Below, in pieces: positions 32,909 to 41,500 of a stretch of 64,000 bases of DNA. Source of the stretch: Magnetococcales bacterium (GTDB taxonomy: Bacteria; Pseudomonadota; Magnetococcia; Magnetococcales; UBA8363). The stretch lies in the NCBI GenBank assembly GCA_015228815.1, contig JADGCV010000007.1:65583-129582 (forward strand), read 5' to 3'. Position 1 is the first letter of the stretch; every line of letters starts with the position of its first letter. The position numbers were made by a program, and so were the translations under genes. The notes below the pieces were generated by a model, which was not told the origin of the DNA, searched no databases, and saw nothing but the letters and a program-made list of their open reading frames with translations.

Positions 32909-34505
32909 ACCTGGGGATGGATTTGGAAGCATTGTGCTCGTCCTGGGAGTTCATTGGATGATTGAGGCGAAAGGGAATATTGAAGTGAAACGTGCTGCCA
33001 CTTGAGCCATCGCTTTCCACCCAAAGGGTTCCGCCTGATTTTTCGACCAGGTGTTTGCATATGGAGAGTCCCAATCCGGTTCCGCACCAATGGGAGGCAC
33101 TGGGCAGGAATGCGGTCTGAGACGATCCAAGAAAAATTGAACTTTGATTTTCTCTTGGAATGCCGATGCCGGTATCAATGACAATGAAATGGATTGGGAA
33201 ATAATCTGGTCCGAGGTTGTGTTTTGTTCCCGGCGTTTTGATGATGACGGCGATGAACCCTGACTGGGTAAATTTGATTGCATTATGGATCAGATTTATC
33301 AATATTTGCCGCAGGCGTCGTGGGTCACCAAACAAGGTCGAAGGGAGTGGCTCCTCAAATTCTCTGGTCATAATCAATCCCTTGTCCCTTGCCGACCGTT
33401 CCATGATATCGAGAACCTCTTCAGTGATCTGGCGGACGTTGAATTGGACGATGTCCAAAGTAAGGCTGTTTGATTCGAGAAGTGAAAAATCGTCGATATT
33501 CTCGATCAGGACAAGCATGGCTTGTGTCGTATGTTGTACCTGGGCCAGGAAGTTTGATTCTTCGGAAAGATGGGACTTTTGGACATGGGTTTGCGCAGTT
33601 TCCAAGATTGAATTGAGAGGGGATCTCAAGTCGCGGCTTATGTTTGACAACAAAATCCCTCGCGCATGGTTGGCAAAATTGGTTTTTTCCTGAGTTTTCG
33701 AAAGGGTGTCGGTGTGGATATGGAGTTGTACCCAGTATCCTGAGAGGATGGTGAAAATCAGGAAACAGATGGCACCTGAGAAAAATTCTGGACTCAATCC
33801 TGGAGTGAATTCAGCGATGGGAGGGGCGGGAATGAACAGGGATGCCTGCATTGCGGTATAATGGAGTCCACAAATCGCTGCGGCCATGATCATGCCACTG
33901 GTAAGTTTTTGAAGAAGGATATTTTGTCCCTTTTGTTGGATCATTCGAGATGTGAAAATCAACGAAATGAAGGAAGTGAGAACGGCAACCAGAATTGAAA
34001 AAATGAAAATGTCTGGCATGTATCGAATTTCCGCCGGTAATCGCATGGCGGACATACCGATATAGTGCATGGTCCCGATTCCAGTGCCCATGATCACACC
34101 GGCAAGGAATAATTGTGGCCATGTGGCGGTTTTTTTGATTGCCAGTTGCAGGGCAAGAAATGAACTGGCGATGGCGGGAACGATTGAAATAAATGTTGTC
34201 ATGAAGTCGTAAGAGATTCCGCATCTTAGATCATAGGCAAGTATTCCGATAAAGTGCATTGACCAGACTCCAATGCCCATGATCAGCGCTCCGACGCCAA
34301 TCCAGATGACTCTGGAGGATGGTGAAGTTTCTTTTTGTGATCGCATCAGTTCGATGCGAATGGCAATATCGATTGCAGTCAATGAAGTGATGGCTGCGAC
34401 TGCATAGGATAGAAGAACCAGGCGCCAGTCGTAATTTCCGCTGAGCACGTTGGCTGGCAAGGGGTCGGAGAGGAAAAATTCTGGATACATGATGTGGCTC
34501 GTCAT
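32907..34505 (-). CDS. MHYT-domain membrane sensor histidine kinase lacking the phospho-His
   Basis: A 532-residue inner-membrane sensor. Residues 25-265 hold about seven membrane helices with three MHYT-type motifs: MHFIG at 83-87, MHYIG at 146-150 and LHYTA at 214-218. In this family these are thought to bind copper and sense O2, CO or NO. The kinase core has an N-box (NLIHNAIKFT), DTGIGIP and GTGLGLSI, so ATP binding looks intact. The H-box reads SNISRDLRSPLN: the expected His is Arg291 (CGC, at 33633-33635). No receiver or output domain is attached and no regulator gene is adjacent. It may be a pseudokinase or phosphatase-type partner, or carry a sequence error. ATG at residue 6 is an alternative start. 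Confidence 0.85.
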   Translation of the reverse strand: MTSHIMYPEFFLSDPLPANVLSGNYDWRLVLLSYAVAAITSLTAIDIAIRIELMRSQKETSPSSRVIWIGVGALIMGIGVWSMHFIGILAYDLRCGISYDFMTTFISIVPAIASSFLALQLAIKKTATWPQLFLAGVIMGTGIGTMHYIGMSAMRLPAEIRYMPDIFIFSILVAVLTSFISLIFTSRMIQQKGQNILLQKLTSGMIMAAAICGLHYTAMQASLFIPAPPIAEFTPGLSPEFFSGAICFLIFTILSGYWVQLHIHTDTLSKTQEKTNFANHARGILLSNISRDLRSPLNSILETAQTHVQKSHLSEESNFLAQVQHTTQAMLVLIENIDDFSLLESNSLTLDIVQFNVRQITEEVLDIMERSARDKGLIMTREFEEPLPSTLFGDPRRLRQILINLIHNAIKFTQSGFIAVIIKTPGTKHNLGPDYFPIHFIVIDTGIGIPRENQSSIFLGSSQTAFLPSASHWCGTGLGLSICKHLVEKSGGTLWVESDGSSGSTFHFNIPFRLNHPMNSQDEHNASKSIPR

Positions 34506-34682
34506 GTGGAATCAAGGCAGCGTGTTTAACACAAGATGTGGTGTGTTAGCCTGTTGAATCTGTGAAGATGACATTGGGGTGTCGTCTTTCGAAAATAAAT
34601 CCTCTTTTTGTTTGTAGACTTTACTATCATTCTTTGAGTAGAGTTGGCAAACTTTTTCATGAAATAAGGAAGAATTGACTCC

Positions 34683-36665
34683 ATGGACCATAATGAGAAA
34701 TTGGAACGTCTTTCCTGTACGGCTTTGAGAATGTTGGCCGTTGATGCCATTGAAAGGGCCCGATCTGGACATCCTGGGGTGGCTTTGGGTGCAGCGACGA
34801 TGATGCATGTGTTGTGGGCAAGGGTTCTGAAACATGATCCCTGTGATCCCAGTTGGCTTGATCGTGATCGATTTGTGCTGGCGGTCGGTCATGCATCCAT
34901 TCTGTTGTATGGGTTGTTGCATCTGTCAGGGTACAAACTTTCGTTGGATGAATTGATTCGGTTTCGACAATTGGGTTCGTTGACGCCAGGTCATCCTGAG
35001 CGTGGGGTGACTCCTGGGGTGGAAGTGACAACCGGTCCTTTGGGACAGGGATTGGGTATGGCGGTTGGGCTGGCGATGGCCGAAAAACGCCTGGCGCGAA
35101 CATTCAACCAGGATGGTGTGGTTCCACTTGTGGATCATTTTACATATGTTTTGTTGTCTGATGGGGACATGATGGAAGGGGTGACCTATGAGGCGGCATC
35201 CCTGGCGGGTCACTTTAAACTGGGAAAATTGATTGCACTTTATGACGATAACAAAATATCGATTGAGGGTTCGACGGATTTGACGTTCAGCGAGGATATC
35301 GTGGGACGGTTTACCTCGATCGGTTGGCATACTGTGATCGTTAAAGATGGTGAATCAATGGTCGAAATTGAGAATGCACTTGGAAAAGCGCGTGCTGAAT
35401 TGGATCGACCGAGTTTGGTGATCGTCAATACACATATTGGATATGGAAGCCCGAAGCAGGATTCCGCCGAGTGCCATGGCGCCCCTTTGGGACCGCAAGC
35501 AGCAGCGGCTACCCGTGGTTTTTTTGGCTGGCCGGAGGAACTTTTTCATGTTCCTGAGGAAGTGCGTCACTATTGGCAGGAGGTTGGCAAGCGCGGTAGA
35601 CGGGAACGTGAGCGGTGGCAAATCCGCTTCACGGAGTGGCAACAGAAAAATCCCGTAGTGGGACGGCAATTTGTTGAACGGATGGAAATGAATCTTGGTC
35701 ACACCTGGCGGGAACACCTGCTTGCCATGACTTTCGTAAAGGGTGATCATGCCACACGGGCGATTTCAGGAAAAATCTTGAATATGCTGGCAGGGCAGAT
35801 TTCGGCATTGTGGGGAGGGGCCGCCGATCTGGGCTCTTCGGTTTGCACGGATTTGATCGATGAACCGGAACGGATCATTCATTTTGGGGTTCGAGAACAT
35901 GCCATGGGGGCGATTACCAATGGTTTGGCGGCCCATGGTGGATTTCTCCCTTATTGTGGAACATTCCTTTCATTTTTCAACTATATGATTCCCGCCATTC
36001 GACTGGCGGCGATGATGCGTTTGCGTGTCGTTTACATTTTTACGCATGACAGTATCGCTGTCGGCGAGGATGGGCCGACGCATCAACCTGTGGAACATCT
36101 TGCGCAATTACGTGCGATTCCCGGATTGGTCTCCATTCGCCCCGGGGATGTCTGGGAGACACGTTCCGCTTGGCGTCTGGCTTTAGAGTTGCCCGGTCCT
36201 GTCGCATTGATTTTGACACGGCAGAAGGTTGAGTGGGTGGACGAGGAACCGGTATTCGTTGAACGCGGAGCCTATGTCCGCAGGGACTGTATTGGGGAAC
36301 CCGAATTGATTTTGATCAGCAGCGGTAGTGAATTGGTCCTGGCCCAAAAATGTCATGCTCTATTGAATCAGGAGGGAATTCGGACAAGGTTGGTGTCGAT
36401 GCCGTCGTGGGAATTGTTTGAACAACAAACGGAAGAATATCGAGAGGAAATCCTTCCATTCCGGGTGGAACGTCGTCTTGCCATCGAAGCGGCAACGCCC
36501 ATGGGATGGCACCGGTGGGTTGGAATCAGGGGCAGGATCATTGGCGTGGAAGATTTTGGGGTTTCGGGTCCGTTTGAGGAAGTGATTGCAAGGTTTGGTT
36601 TCTCCATGCGAAACATCATGGAAGTCGCACGGTCAATGGTTGGGGGCATCGGGTGCCATGGTTGA
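34683..36665 (+). CDS. tkt: Transketolase
   Basis: A 660-residue thiamine-diphosphate enzyme that moves two-carbon units between sugar phosphates. Motifs seen are the thiamine-binding SDGDMMEGVTYEAASLAGH, the N-terminal substrate histidine region SGHPGVALGAATMM and the catalytic-Glu segment VGEDGPTHQPVEH. Full length, both halves in one protein. It can make sedoheptulose 7-phosphate, the substrate of GmhA-type isomerases such as the one encoded at 38847-39470, so it could be either the housekeeping enzyme or part of the sugar cluster that follows. GGAAG precedes the ATG. Confidence 0.95.
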   Translation: MDHNEKLERLSCTALRMLAVDAIERARSGHPGVALGAATMMHVLWARVLKHDPCDPSWLDRDRFVLAVGHASILLYGLLHLSGYKLSLDELIRFRQLGSLTPGHPERGVTPGVEVTTGPLGQGLGMAVGLAMAEKRLARTFNQDGVVPLVDHFTYVLLSDGDMMEGVTYEAASLAGHFKLGKLIALYDDNKISIEGSTDLTFSEDIVGRFTSIGWHTVIVKDGESMVEIENALGKARAELDRPSLVIVNTHIGYGSPKQDSAECHGAPLGPQAAAATRGFFGWPEELFHVPEEVRHYWQEVGKRGRRERERWQIRFTEWQQKNPVVGRQFVERMEMNLGHTWREHLLAMTFVKGDHATRAISGKILNMLAGQISALWGGAADLGSSVCTDLIDEPERIIHFGVREHAMGAITNGLAAHGGFLPYCGTFLSFFNYMIPAIRLAAMMRLRVVYIFTHDSIAVGEDGPTHQPVEHLAQLRAIPGLVSIRPGDVWETRSAWRLALELPGPVALILTRQKVEWVDEEPVFVERGAYVRRDCIGEPELILISSGSELVLAQKCHALLNQEGIRTRLVSMPSWELFEQQTEEYREEILPFRVERRLAIEAATPMGWHRWVGIRGRIIGVEDFGVSGPFEEVIARFGFSMRNIMEVARSMVGGIGCHG

Positions 36666-36830
36666 ATGGAAGGGATGGTCTTTCGTGGGCTGGCCGTGAT
36701 GGATCATGGTGAGAAGGCTGAGATTTCACATCTGCTGTCGGTCTTGACCTGTCCAGGGAAAGGCTTGGCTGCGTTTCTGATGGTATTGGTCACGCAGGGG
36801 GCATTTCCTTGTGATATTTCCGATTCATAA
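36666..36830 (+). CDS. Possible 54-residue ORF after transketolase
   Basis: An ATG directly after the transketolase stop (TGAATG) opens 54 codons ending at TAA 36828-36830. The product is unlike any family I recognise. It may be a chance frame or a remnant. The rest of the 383-nt gap (to 37048) is A/T-richer and holds only a candidate promoter. Confidence 0.2.
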   Translation: MEGMVFRGLAVMDHGEKAEISHLLSVLTCPGKGLAAFLMVLVTQGAFPCDISDS

Positions 36831-36905
36831 GAAACTTCAAACTTTCGAAAGCTGAAATTTAATTGAGGAAATGGATCGGAGGGGAAACTTGATAAAGAAA
36901 TACTC

Positions 36906-36933
36906 TTGACGTTGGATTGTTTTTCGTCATAGA
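36906..36933 (+). promoter_or_regulatory. Candidate promoter before the ulosonate-like cluster
   Basis: TTGACG (36906-36911), a 16-nt T-rich spacer and CATAGA (36928-36933), 115 nt before the next gene. The -10 box is a weak match. Confidence 0.3.
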
Positions 36934-37048
36934 AATTTCCACTTGACTCGCTGTTTTCATGAAAACCCGCTCTGCGACTTTCCGGAATGTTTTTCCGGTC
37001 GGTTGTGGTAGTCGAAGTCTTGACCAACTCCTGCAAGATTGGTGAATC

Positions 37049-37816
37049 ATGCCCGTCATTAACGCGATCATTCCGGCACGAATGGCATCGACTCGGTTTC
37101 CTGGGAAACCGATGGAGAAGATTCTTGGGCTTAGCATGATCGAACATGTCCGACGCCGTGTCAGTCGCTGCAAAATATTTCACAAGGTCATTGTGGCAAC
37201 CTGCGATGAGGTGATCATTGATGAAGTTACTCGTCATGGGGGAATTGCCGTGATGACCTCAGACAAACATGTCCGTTGCACGGAAAGGGTGGAAGAAGCG
37301 GCAAGGGACCTGACTGCGGAAATCGTGGTTAATGTCCAGGGGGATATGCCCTTGGTACTGCCTGAAATGTTGGAAAAATTGGTCGTTCCGCTTGTGGCTG
37401 ATTCCAGGTTACTTTGCACGGATCTGATGGCGCCGATTCGTCTTCAATCGGAATTCCTTTCCCGAAACGTTGTCAAGGTGGTATGCAATCGGAGGGGTGA
37501 TGCAATGTATTATTCTCGAAAGCCCATTCCTGATTCCGCTCATGGTGATGCTTCGTTCGGAACCCCTTTCAAGCAGCTTGGCGTGATCGCATTCCGGAAC
37601 AACTTTCTGCAACAGTTTGTGAGACTTCCACCGACTCCACTGGAAATTGCTGAATCTGTTGATATGTTGCGCCCGTTGGAGCATGGTTTTCCGGTGCGAA
37701 TGGTGACTACAGAGGAGATCGTTCTTGGAGTGGATGTTCCTGAAGATTTGATTCGTGCCGAAGTCTTGATGCAACAAGATCATCTGTTTGCTGAATATAG
37801 ACATCATCATGACTAA
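37049..37816 (+). CDS. Divergent CMP-Kdo synthetase-like cytidylyltransferase
   Basis: A 255-residue nucleotidyltransferase of the KdsB family, which activates 3-deoxy-2-ulosonic acids with CTP. The N-terminal PARMASTRFPGKP (residues 9-21) is canonical. Two substrate-site segments are not: NVQGDMP at 95-101 where KdsB has NVQGDEP, and HVRCTERVEEA at 74-84 where KdsB has HQTGTDRLAEV. A canonical KdsB is encoded at 42512-43258, so this copy probably uses another ulosonate. It overlaps the next gene by 8 nt, starting a likely operon with an oxidoreductase, isomerase and dehydrogenase. Confidence 0.8.
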   Translation: MPVINAIIPARMASTRFPGKPMEKILGLSMIEHVRRRVSRCKIFHKVIVATCDEVIIDEVTRHGGIAVMTSDKHVRCTERVEEAARDLTAEIVVNVQGDMPLVLPEMLEKLVVPLVADSRLLCTDLMAPIRLQSEFLSRNVVKVVCNRRGDAMYYSRKPIPDSAHGDASFGTPFKQLGVIAFRNNFLQQFVRLPPTPLEIAESVDMLRPLEHGFPVRMVTTEEIVLGVDVPEDLIRAEVLMQQDHLFAEYRHHHD

Positions 37817-38831
37817 AAAACTTGATGTCGCCATTATCGGTTATGGCAAAGTTGGGCGGATTCGTCGTCGATGCTCAGATGACCATCCTAATCTTAATTT
37901 GATCGCCCTTTGCGACCTGGGAGATCAATCTGAGAAGGAAATCCAGGGGGTATATTTTTCCAAGGATTGGCGAGAGATCGTAGCGCTTTGCCCTGATCTT
38001 GTCTTCGTGTGTACCACCAACGAGTCGATACCAGAAATCACGATTGAGGCGCTGAGACGAGGGATCAATGTCTTCTGCGAAAAACCTCCAGGTCGCACGG
38101 TAGTGGACGTGCAGCGGATGGCTGAGGCGGAAGCGAGTAGTCCTGGGGGGAAATTGTGTTTTGGCTTTAATCATCGTTACCACCAAGCGGTGTTGGATGC
38201 CAAGGCGTTGATCGATAAGGGACGGATGGGGGACATTCTTTGGATGCGTGGGGTATATGGCAAGGCGGGTGGACCCGCTTATGACCGCAACTGGCGGAAT
38301 GATCCGGTTCGTTCCGGAGGCGGAATTCTGATTGATCAAGGGATTCACATGATTGATCTGCTTCATTTTTTTTGCGGAACGTTTCCTGAGGTCAAAAGCA
38401 TGGTAGGACGGACCTATTGGAAGGTGCCGGTTGAGGACAATGCCATGGGGATCATGCGCAACGAATTGGGACAGATGGCCATGATCCACTCATCGGCCAC
38501 GCAGTGGCGACACAAGTTTATCCTTGATGTCTGTCTGGAACGTGGATATCTGTCACTGGATGGAATTCTTTCCTCGACCATGACCTATGGCGCGGAGTCC
38601 TTGAAGGTAGCGCACTGCGTTTACGATTCAGAGGGTTATCCATTGCCGAATCCTCAGGAAGCCATCTATTATTACACCGAGGATCGTTCATGGGCGAAGG
38701 AGGTGGATTATTTTGTGCGATGTATCCTGGAATCCCGCCCGGTCGAAAATTGCAACTCAATCCATGCGCTTGCTGCCATGGAAGCGGTACATCGTATTTA
38801 TTCCCAGGACAACGCAACATTCCAGTTATGA
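37809..38831 (+). CDS. Gfo/Idh/MocA family oxidoreductase
   Basis: A 340-residue NAD(P)-dependent sugar dehydrogenase. The Rossmann loop is GYGKVG at residues 11-16, and CEKPPGRT around Lys92 is the family's catalytic EKP motif. The C-terminal alpha/beta domain contains GGGILIDQGIHMIDLLHFF. ATG 37809 lies inside the end of the cytidylyltransferase gene; seven extra in-frame codons upstream are unlikely. The substrate is unknown; context suggests a sugar acid precursor. Confidence 0.85.
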   Translation: MTKKLDVAIIGYGKVGRIRRRCSDDHPNLNLIALCDLGDQSEKEIQGVYFSKDWREIVALCPDLVFVCTTNESIPEITIEALRRGINVFCEKPPGRTVVDVQRMAEAEASSPGGKLCFGFNHRYHQAVLDAKALIDKGRMGDILWMRGVYGKAGGPAYDRNWRNDPVRSGGGILIDQGIHMIDLLHFFCGTFPEVKSMVGRTYWKVPVEDNAMGIMRNELGQMAMIHSSATQWRHKFILDVCLERGYLSLDGILSSTMTYGAESLKVAHCVYDSEGYPLPNPQEAIYYYTEDRSWAKEVDYFVRCILESRPVENCNSIHALAAMEAVHRIYSQDNATFQL

Positions 38832-38846
38832 AGACGAAACGGGACA

Positions 38847-39470
38847 ATGAACACAACGACAATCGATTCAATGGCGCGTCTTTCCGTCCAGTCCAACACC
38901 CTTGCCGATTTTTATTCCGGGTATGCTTCCTATCTGCATCAATGCCTTGATTCCGTGGATCTAGGGCAGTTGGAGGCAGTTGCGGACAGGTTTCTACAGG
39001 CGAGGGATGAGAAAAAAACCATCTATTTTGCTGGGAATGGGGGAAGTGCTTCAACTTCCTCTCATTTCTGCCAGGATCTCGCCGAGGTCGGGCGTAAAAT
39101 TGGTGTGGAAGGTTTTCGAACTCTGAGTCTTACCGATAATGTTTCTTACATTACCGCAGCCGGCAATGATTATGGATATGAAAAGATCTTCGTCAATCAG
39201 ATGATGTATCTCTTTGAACCGGGAGATGTCCTTGTGGTCATCTCGGCGAGTGGTAACAGCGGCAATGTGGTCGAGGCGGCACGCCTTGCGCGGGAAAAGG
39301 GGGGGACGGTCATTGCCTTGGTGGGGTTTGACGGCGGCAAATTGAGTGAAATCGCCGATCTTGTTCTCAAGGTGAAGACCAATAAGGGAGAATATGGACC
39401 GGTGGAGGATGCCCATCTGATCATTGATCATGTAATTACCGGGTATCTGACCATAAAGATGAAGGCGTGA
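38847..39470 (+). CDS. SIS-domain sugar-phosphate isomerase (GmhA-like)
   Basis: A 207-residue protein with the SIS fold: FAGNGGSASTSSHFCQDL at residues 61-78 and ISASGNSGNVVEAA near 132. It resembles phosphoheptose isomerase, with VEDAHLIIDHV matching the catalytic-histidine helix near the C terminus. The GmhA glutamate position in the first helix appears as Asp (CQDL), so substrate may differ from sedoheptulose 7-phosphate. Gap to the previous gene is 15 nt. Confidence 0.82.
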   Translation: MNTTTIDSMARLSVQSNTLADFYSGYASYLHQCLDSVDLGQLEAVADRFLQARDEKKTIYFAGNGGSASTSSHFCQDLAEVGRKIGVEGFRTLSLTDNVSYITAAGNDYGYEKIFVNQMMYLFEPGDVLVVISASGNSGNVVEAARLAREKGGTVIALVGFDGGKLSEIADLVLKVKTNKGEYGPVEDAHLIIDHVITGYLTIKMKA

Positions 39471-39474
39471 TAGA

Positions 39475-40377
39475 ATGTCGAATCATAAGGTTCTCATAGG
39501 TACATCTTCGTTTGGCGCGACCAATCCCGCACCGCTGGACATGCTTCGGAATGCCGGGGTGAATTTTACGGTCAATCCCTTTGGCAGGAAGTTGACCAAG
39601 GAGGAATTGATTCATCTGTTGGCAGGGATGGATGGACTCATCGCCGGTCTTGAGACGGTTGATCGTGAGGTCTTGGAAGGTTCAACTCTTAAGGTTGTTT
39701 CTCGTTGTGGTTCGGGGATGTCCAATGTGGATATCGATGCTGCCAAGGGACTTGGAATTATGGTGTACGGTGTCCCCGATGGTCCAACGTTGGCGGTTGC
39801 GGAATTGACGGTCGGTTGTCTGATTACTCTAATCCGTCAGGTTGTTCCCATGGACCGATCCCTGCATCGAAACAAGTGGGACAAGCGGACTGGTCGGCAG
39901 TTACAGGGAATGAAGGTTTTGATCGTCGGATATGGGCGGATTGGAAGGACCACGAGTCGGCTTCTCAAGGCCTTGGGGGCTGAGGTGCAAGCCTTCGATC
40001 CTGGGATTGATGATGCGGAAGTTCCTTTGGTGACTGATTTCTCCAGGGCGTTGGCGGTAACTGACTGTGTGGTACTGCATCATAGCGGCGAGGCTGAAAT
40101 TCTCGACCGCGAAGCCTTTGGAAAAATGAAAAAAGGGATGTTCGTCCTGAACGCTTCCCGGGGACAGGCGGTTAACGAAGCAGCGTTAATGGAATCACTT
40201 GACAACGGCACCGTTGCCGGAGCATGGCTGGACACATTTGTCCAGGAGCCCTATGACGGTCCACTTTCCCGTTATGAACAGGTAATATTAACTCCGCATA
40301 TTGCGTCGTATACGCATGAAGGGCGGGTGCGGATGGAGTGCGAGACGGTTACAAATTTGCTGCGTGGGTTGCTGTAG
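39475..40377 (+). CDS. D-isomer-specific 2-hydroxyacid dehydrogenase
   Basis: A 300-residue NAD-dependent dehydrogenase of the SerA/LdhA group. It shows GYGRIG at residues 152-157 with Asp175 following as NAD ribose ligand, NASRGQAVNEAAL, the catalytic-Glu segment FVQEPYDG and TPHIASYTHEG with the catalytic His. It lacks the ACT domain of true SerA, so phosphoglycerate dehydrogenase activity is not assured. It starts 4 nt after the isomerase gene. Confidence 0.87.
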   Translation: MSNHKVLIGTSSFGATNPAPLDMLRNAGVNFTVNPFGRKLTKEELIHLLAGMDGLIAGLETVDREVLEGSTLKVVSRCGSGMSNVDIDAAKGLGIMVYGVPDGPTLAVAELTVGCLITLIRQVVPMDRSLHRNKWDKRTGRQLQGMKVLIVGYGRIGRTTSRLLKALGAEVQAFDPGIDDAEVPLVTDFSRALAVTDCVVLHHSGEAEILDREAFGKMKKGMFVLNASRGQAVNEAALMESLDNGTVAGAWLDTFVQEPYDGPLSRYEQVILTPHIASYTHEGRVRMECETVTNLLRGLL

Positions 40378-40402
40378 CGATAAATGACCGTCTGAAACAT
40401 GT

Positions 40403-41164
40403 TTATCGAAAGTTATCGACGACCTTCATTCCATCGCGGCAACCTGCATCCATGATTCGAAAATCGACACTATAGGCGATGAATCGGTGCCCCTCTTCGA
40501 TACGTTGGCGTAGTTCGACAGGGTTGGGTTCAATGACATGAATTCCCCCGGGTTTACCCGCCGCCTTGCCTGCCGCCTGGATCCGTTCCAATACCGCCAG
40601 ATACTGAGGATGGTCGAATTGGCCGGTGATTCCCATGGATCCGGTCAAGTCATAAGGACCTACGAAGTAGGCATCGACTCCGTCAACATCAAGGATTTCC
40701 CGCAAATTCTCAACCGCATCGATATGTTCGATCTGAACGATGACCACGGCATGGTCCTCCAACCATTCCCTATAGGGGTGGAAGCGGCAACCGTATCCTT
40801 GGGCTCTGGCAAGACCGACGCTTCGCTTTCCCCGGGGGGGATAGCGGACTGCTTGAACTGCGGCTTCGGATTCCTCGGCGCTTTTGACCATGGGGACGAT
40901 GACGCCGTGGGCGCCGGCGTCCATGAGTCGTTTGATCTGGTTGGGATCATTGGATGTCAGCCGAACCAATGGGGTGACACCGCAAAGGTCGATGGTTCGG
41001 ATCATTGCCTCCGCTGTTTCGAGATCGATCACACTGTGTTCCATGTCCAGAGCAAGCCAGTCGAATCCGGCTCGAGCCATAATTTCCGCATGAGCGGACA
41101 GAGGAAGGGATAGCCAGGAACCGACACTCAGAATTCCACCCTGAAGTTTTTCTTTCAGGTTCAT
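40403..41164 (-). CDS. HpcH/HpaI family class II aldolase
   Basis: A 253-residue metal-dependent aldolase that splits or forms 2-oxo-4-hydroxy acids from pyruvate and an aldehyde. Family segments are FDWLALDMEHSVID, PLVRLTSNDPNQIKRLMDAG, GVIVPMVKSAEE, VQIEHIDAVEN and DAYFVGPYDLTGSMG with the metal-binding acidic residues. It is convergent with the dehydrogenase gene, 25 nt apart. In this context it could condense pyruvate with a sugar aldehyde to make a 3-deoxy-ulosonic acid. Confidence 0.88.
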   Translation of the reverse strand: MNLKEKLQGGILSVGSWLSLPLSAHAEIMARAGFDWLALDMEHSVIDLETAEAMIRTIDLCGVTPLVRLTSNDPNQIKRLMDAGAHGVIVPMVKSAEESEAAVQAVRYPPRGKRSVGLARAQGYGCRFHPYREWLEDHAVVIVQIEHIDAVENLREILDVDGVDAYFVGPYDLTGSMGITGQFDHPQYLAVLERIQAAGKAAGKPGGIHVIEPNPVELRQRIEEGHRFIAYSVDFRIMDAGCRDGMKVVDNFR

Positions 41165-41500
41165 TGATTTTCTCCGGCTTGGTGTGTTATCTGAAGGCTC
41201 TGGGATGGGGTCTGATTGATCACGGCGTGATCTTCTCTACGGATTTGGAAGACCTTCTCCTGTCATTTCTTCCCGGCACTATCGCCTTCCTTCAGGGCAA
41301 AGTCCAGGGATACAGCTTTCAAGATTCACGATTGTGGTCCTTGTATCTGTCTTTATCCCAGGTATTTGGAGTTCGGGACCAACTTTCATTCCAGCATTGA
41401 ATATGTGAGGGAAGTGGTTTCAAATCTCAAAGACGCCGCAAACCTTGGGCGACACTCTTAAGGTCTGATGATTCCACAATTTTCTGGAAGGTGACTGAGC
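41165..41500 (+). other. Divergent intergenic region, no clear gene
   Basis: 336 nt between the reverse aldolase gene and the forward methyltransferase gene. One 78-codon frame starting with TTG at 41164 is open but has no ribosome binding site and no recognisable domain. I expect two divergent promoters here but see no clear boxes. Confidence 0.4.

Noticed and set aside
41164-41400. 78-codon forward frame starting with TTG
   Set aside because: No ribosome binding site, no domain, and it starts on the complement of the aldolase start codon.
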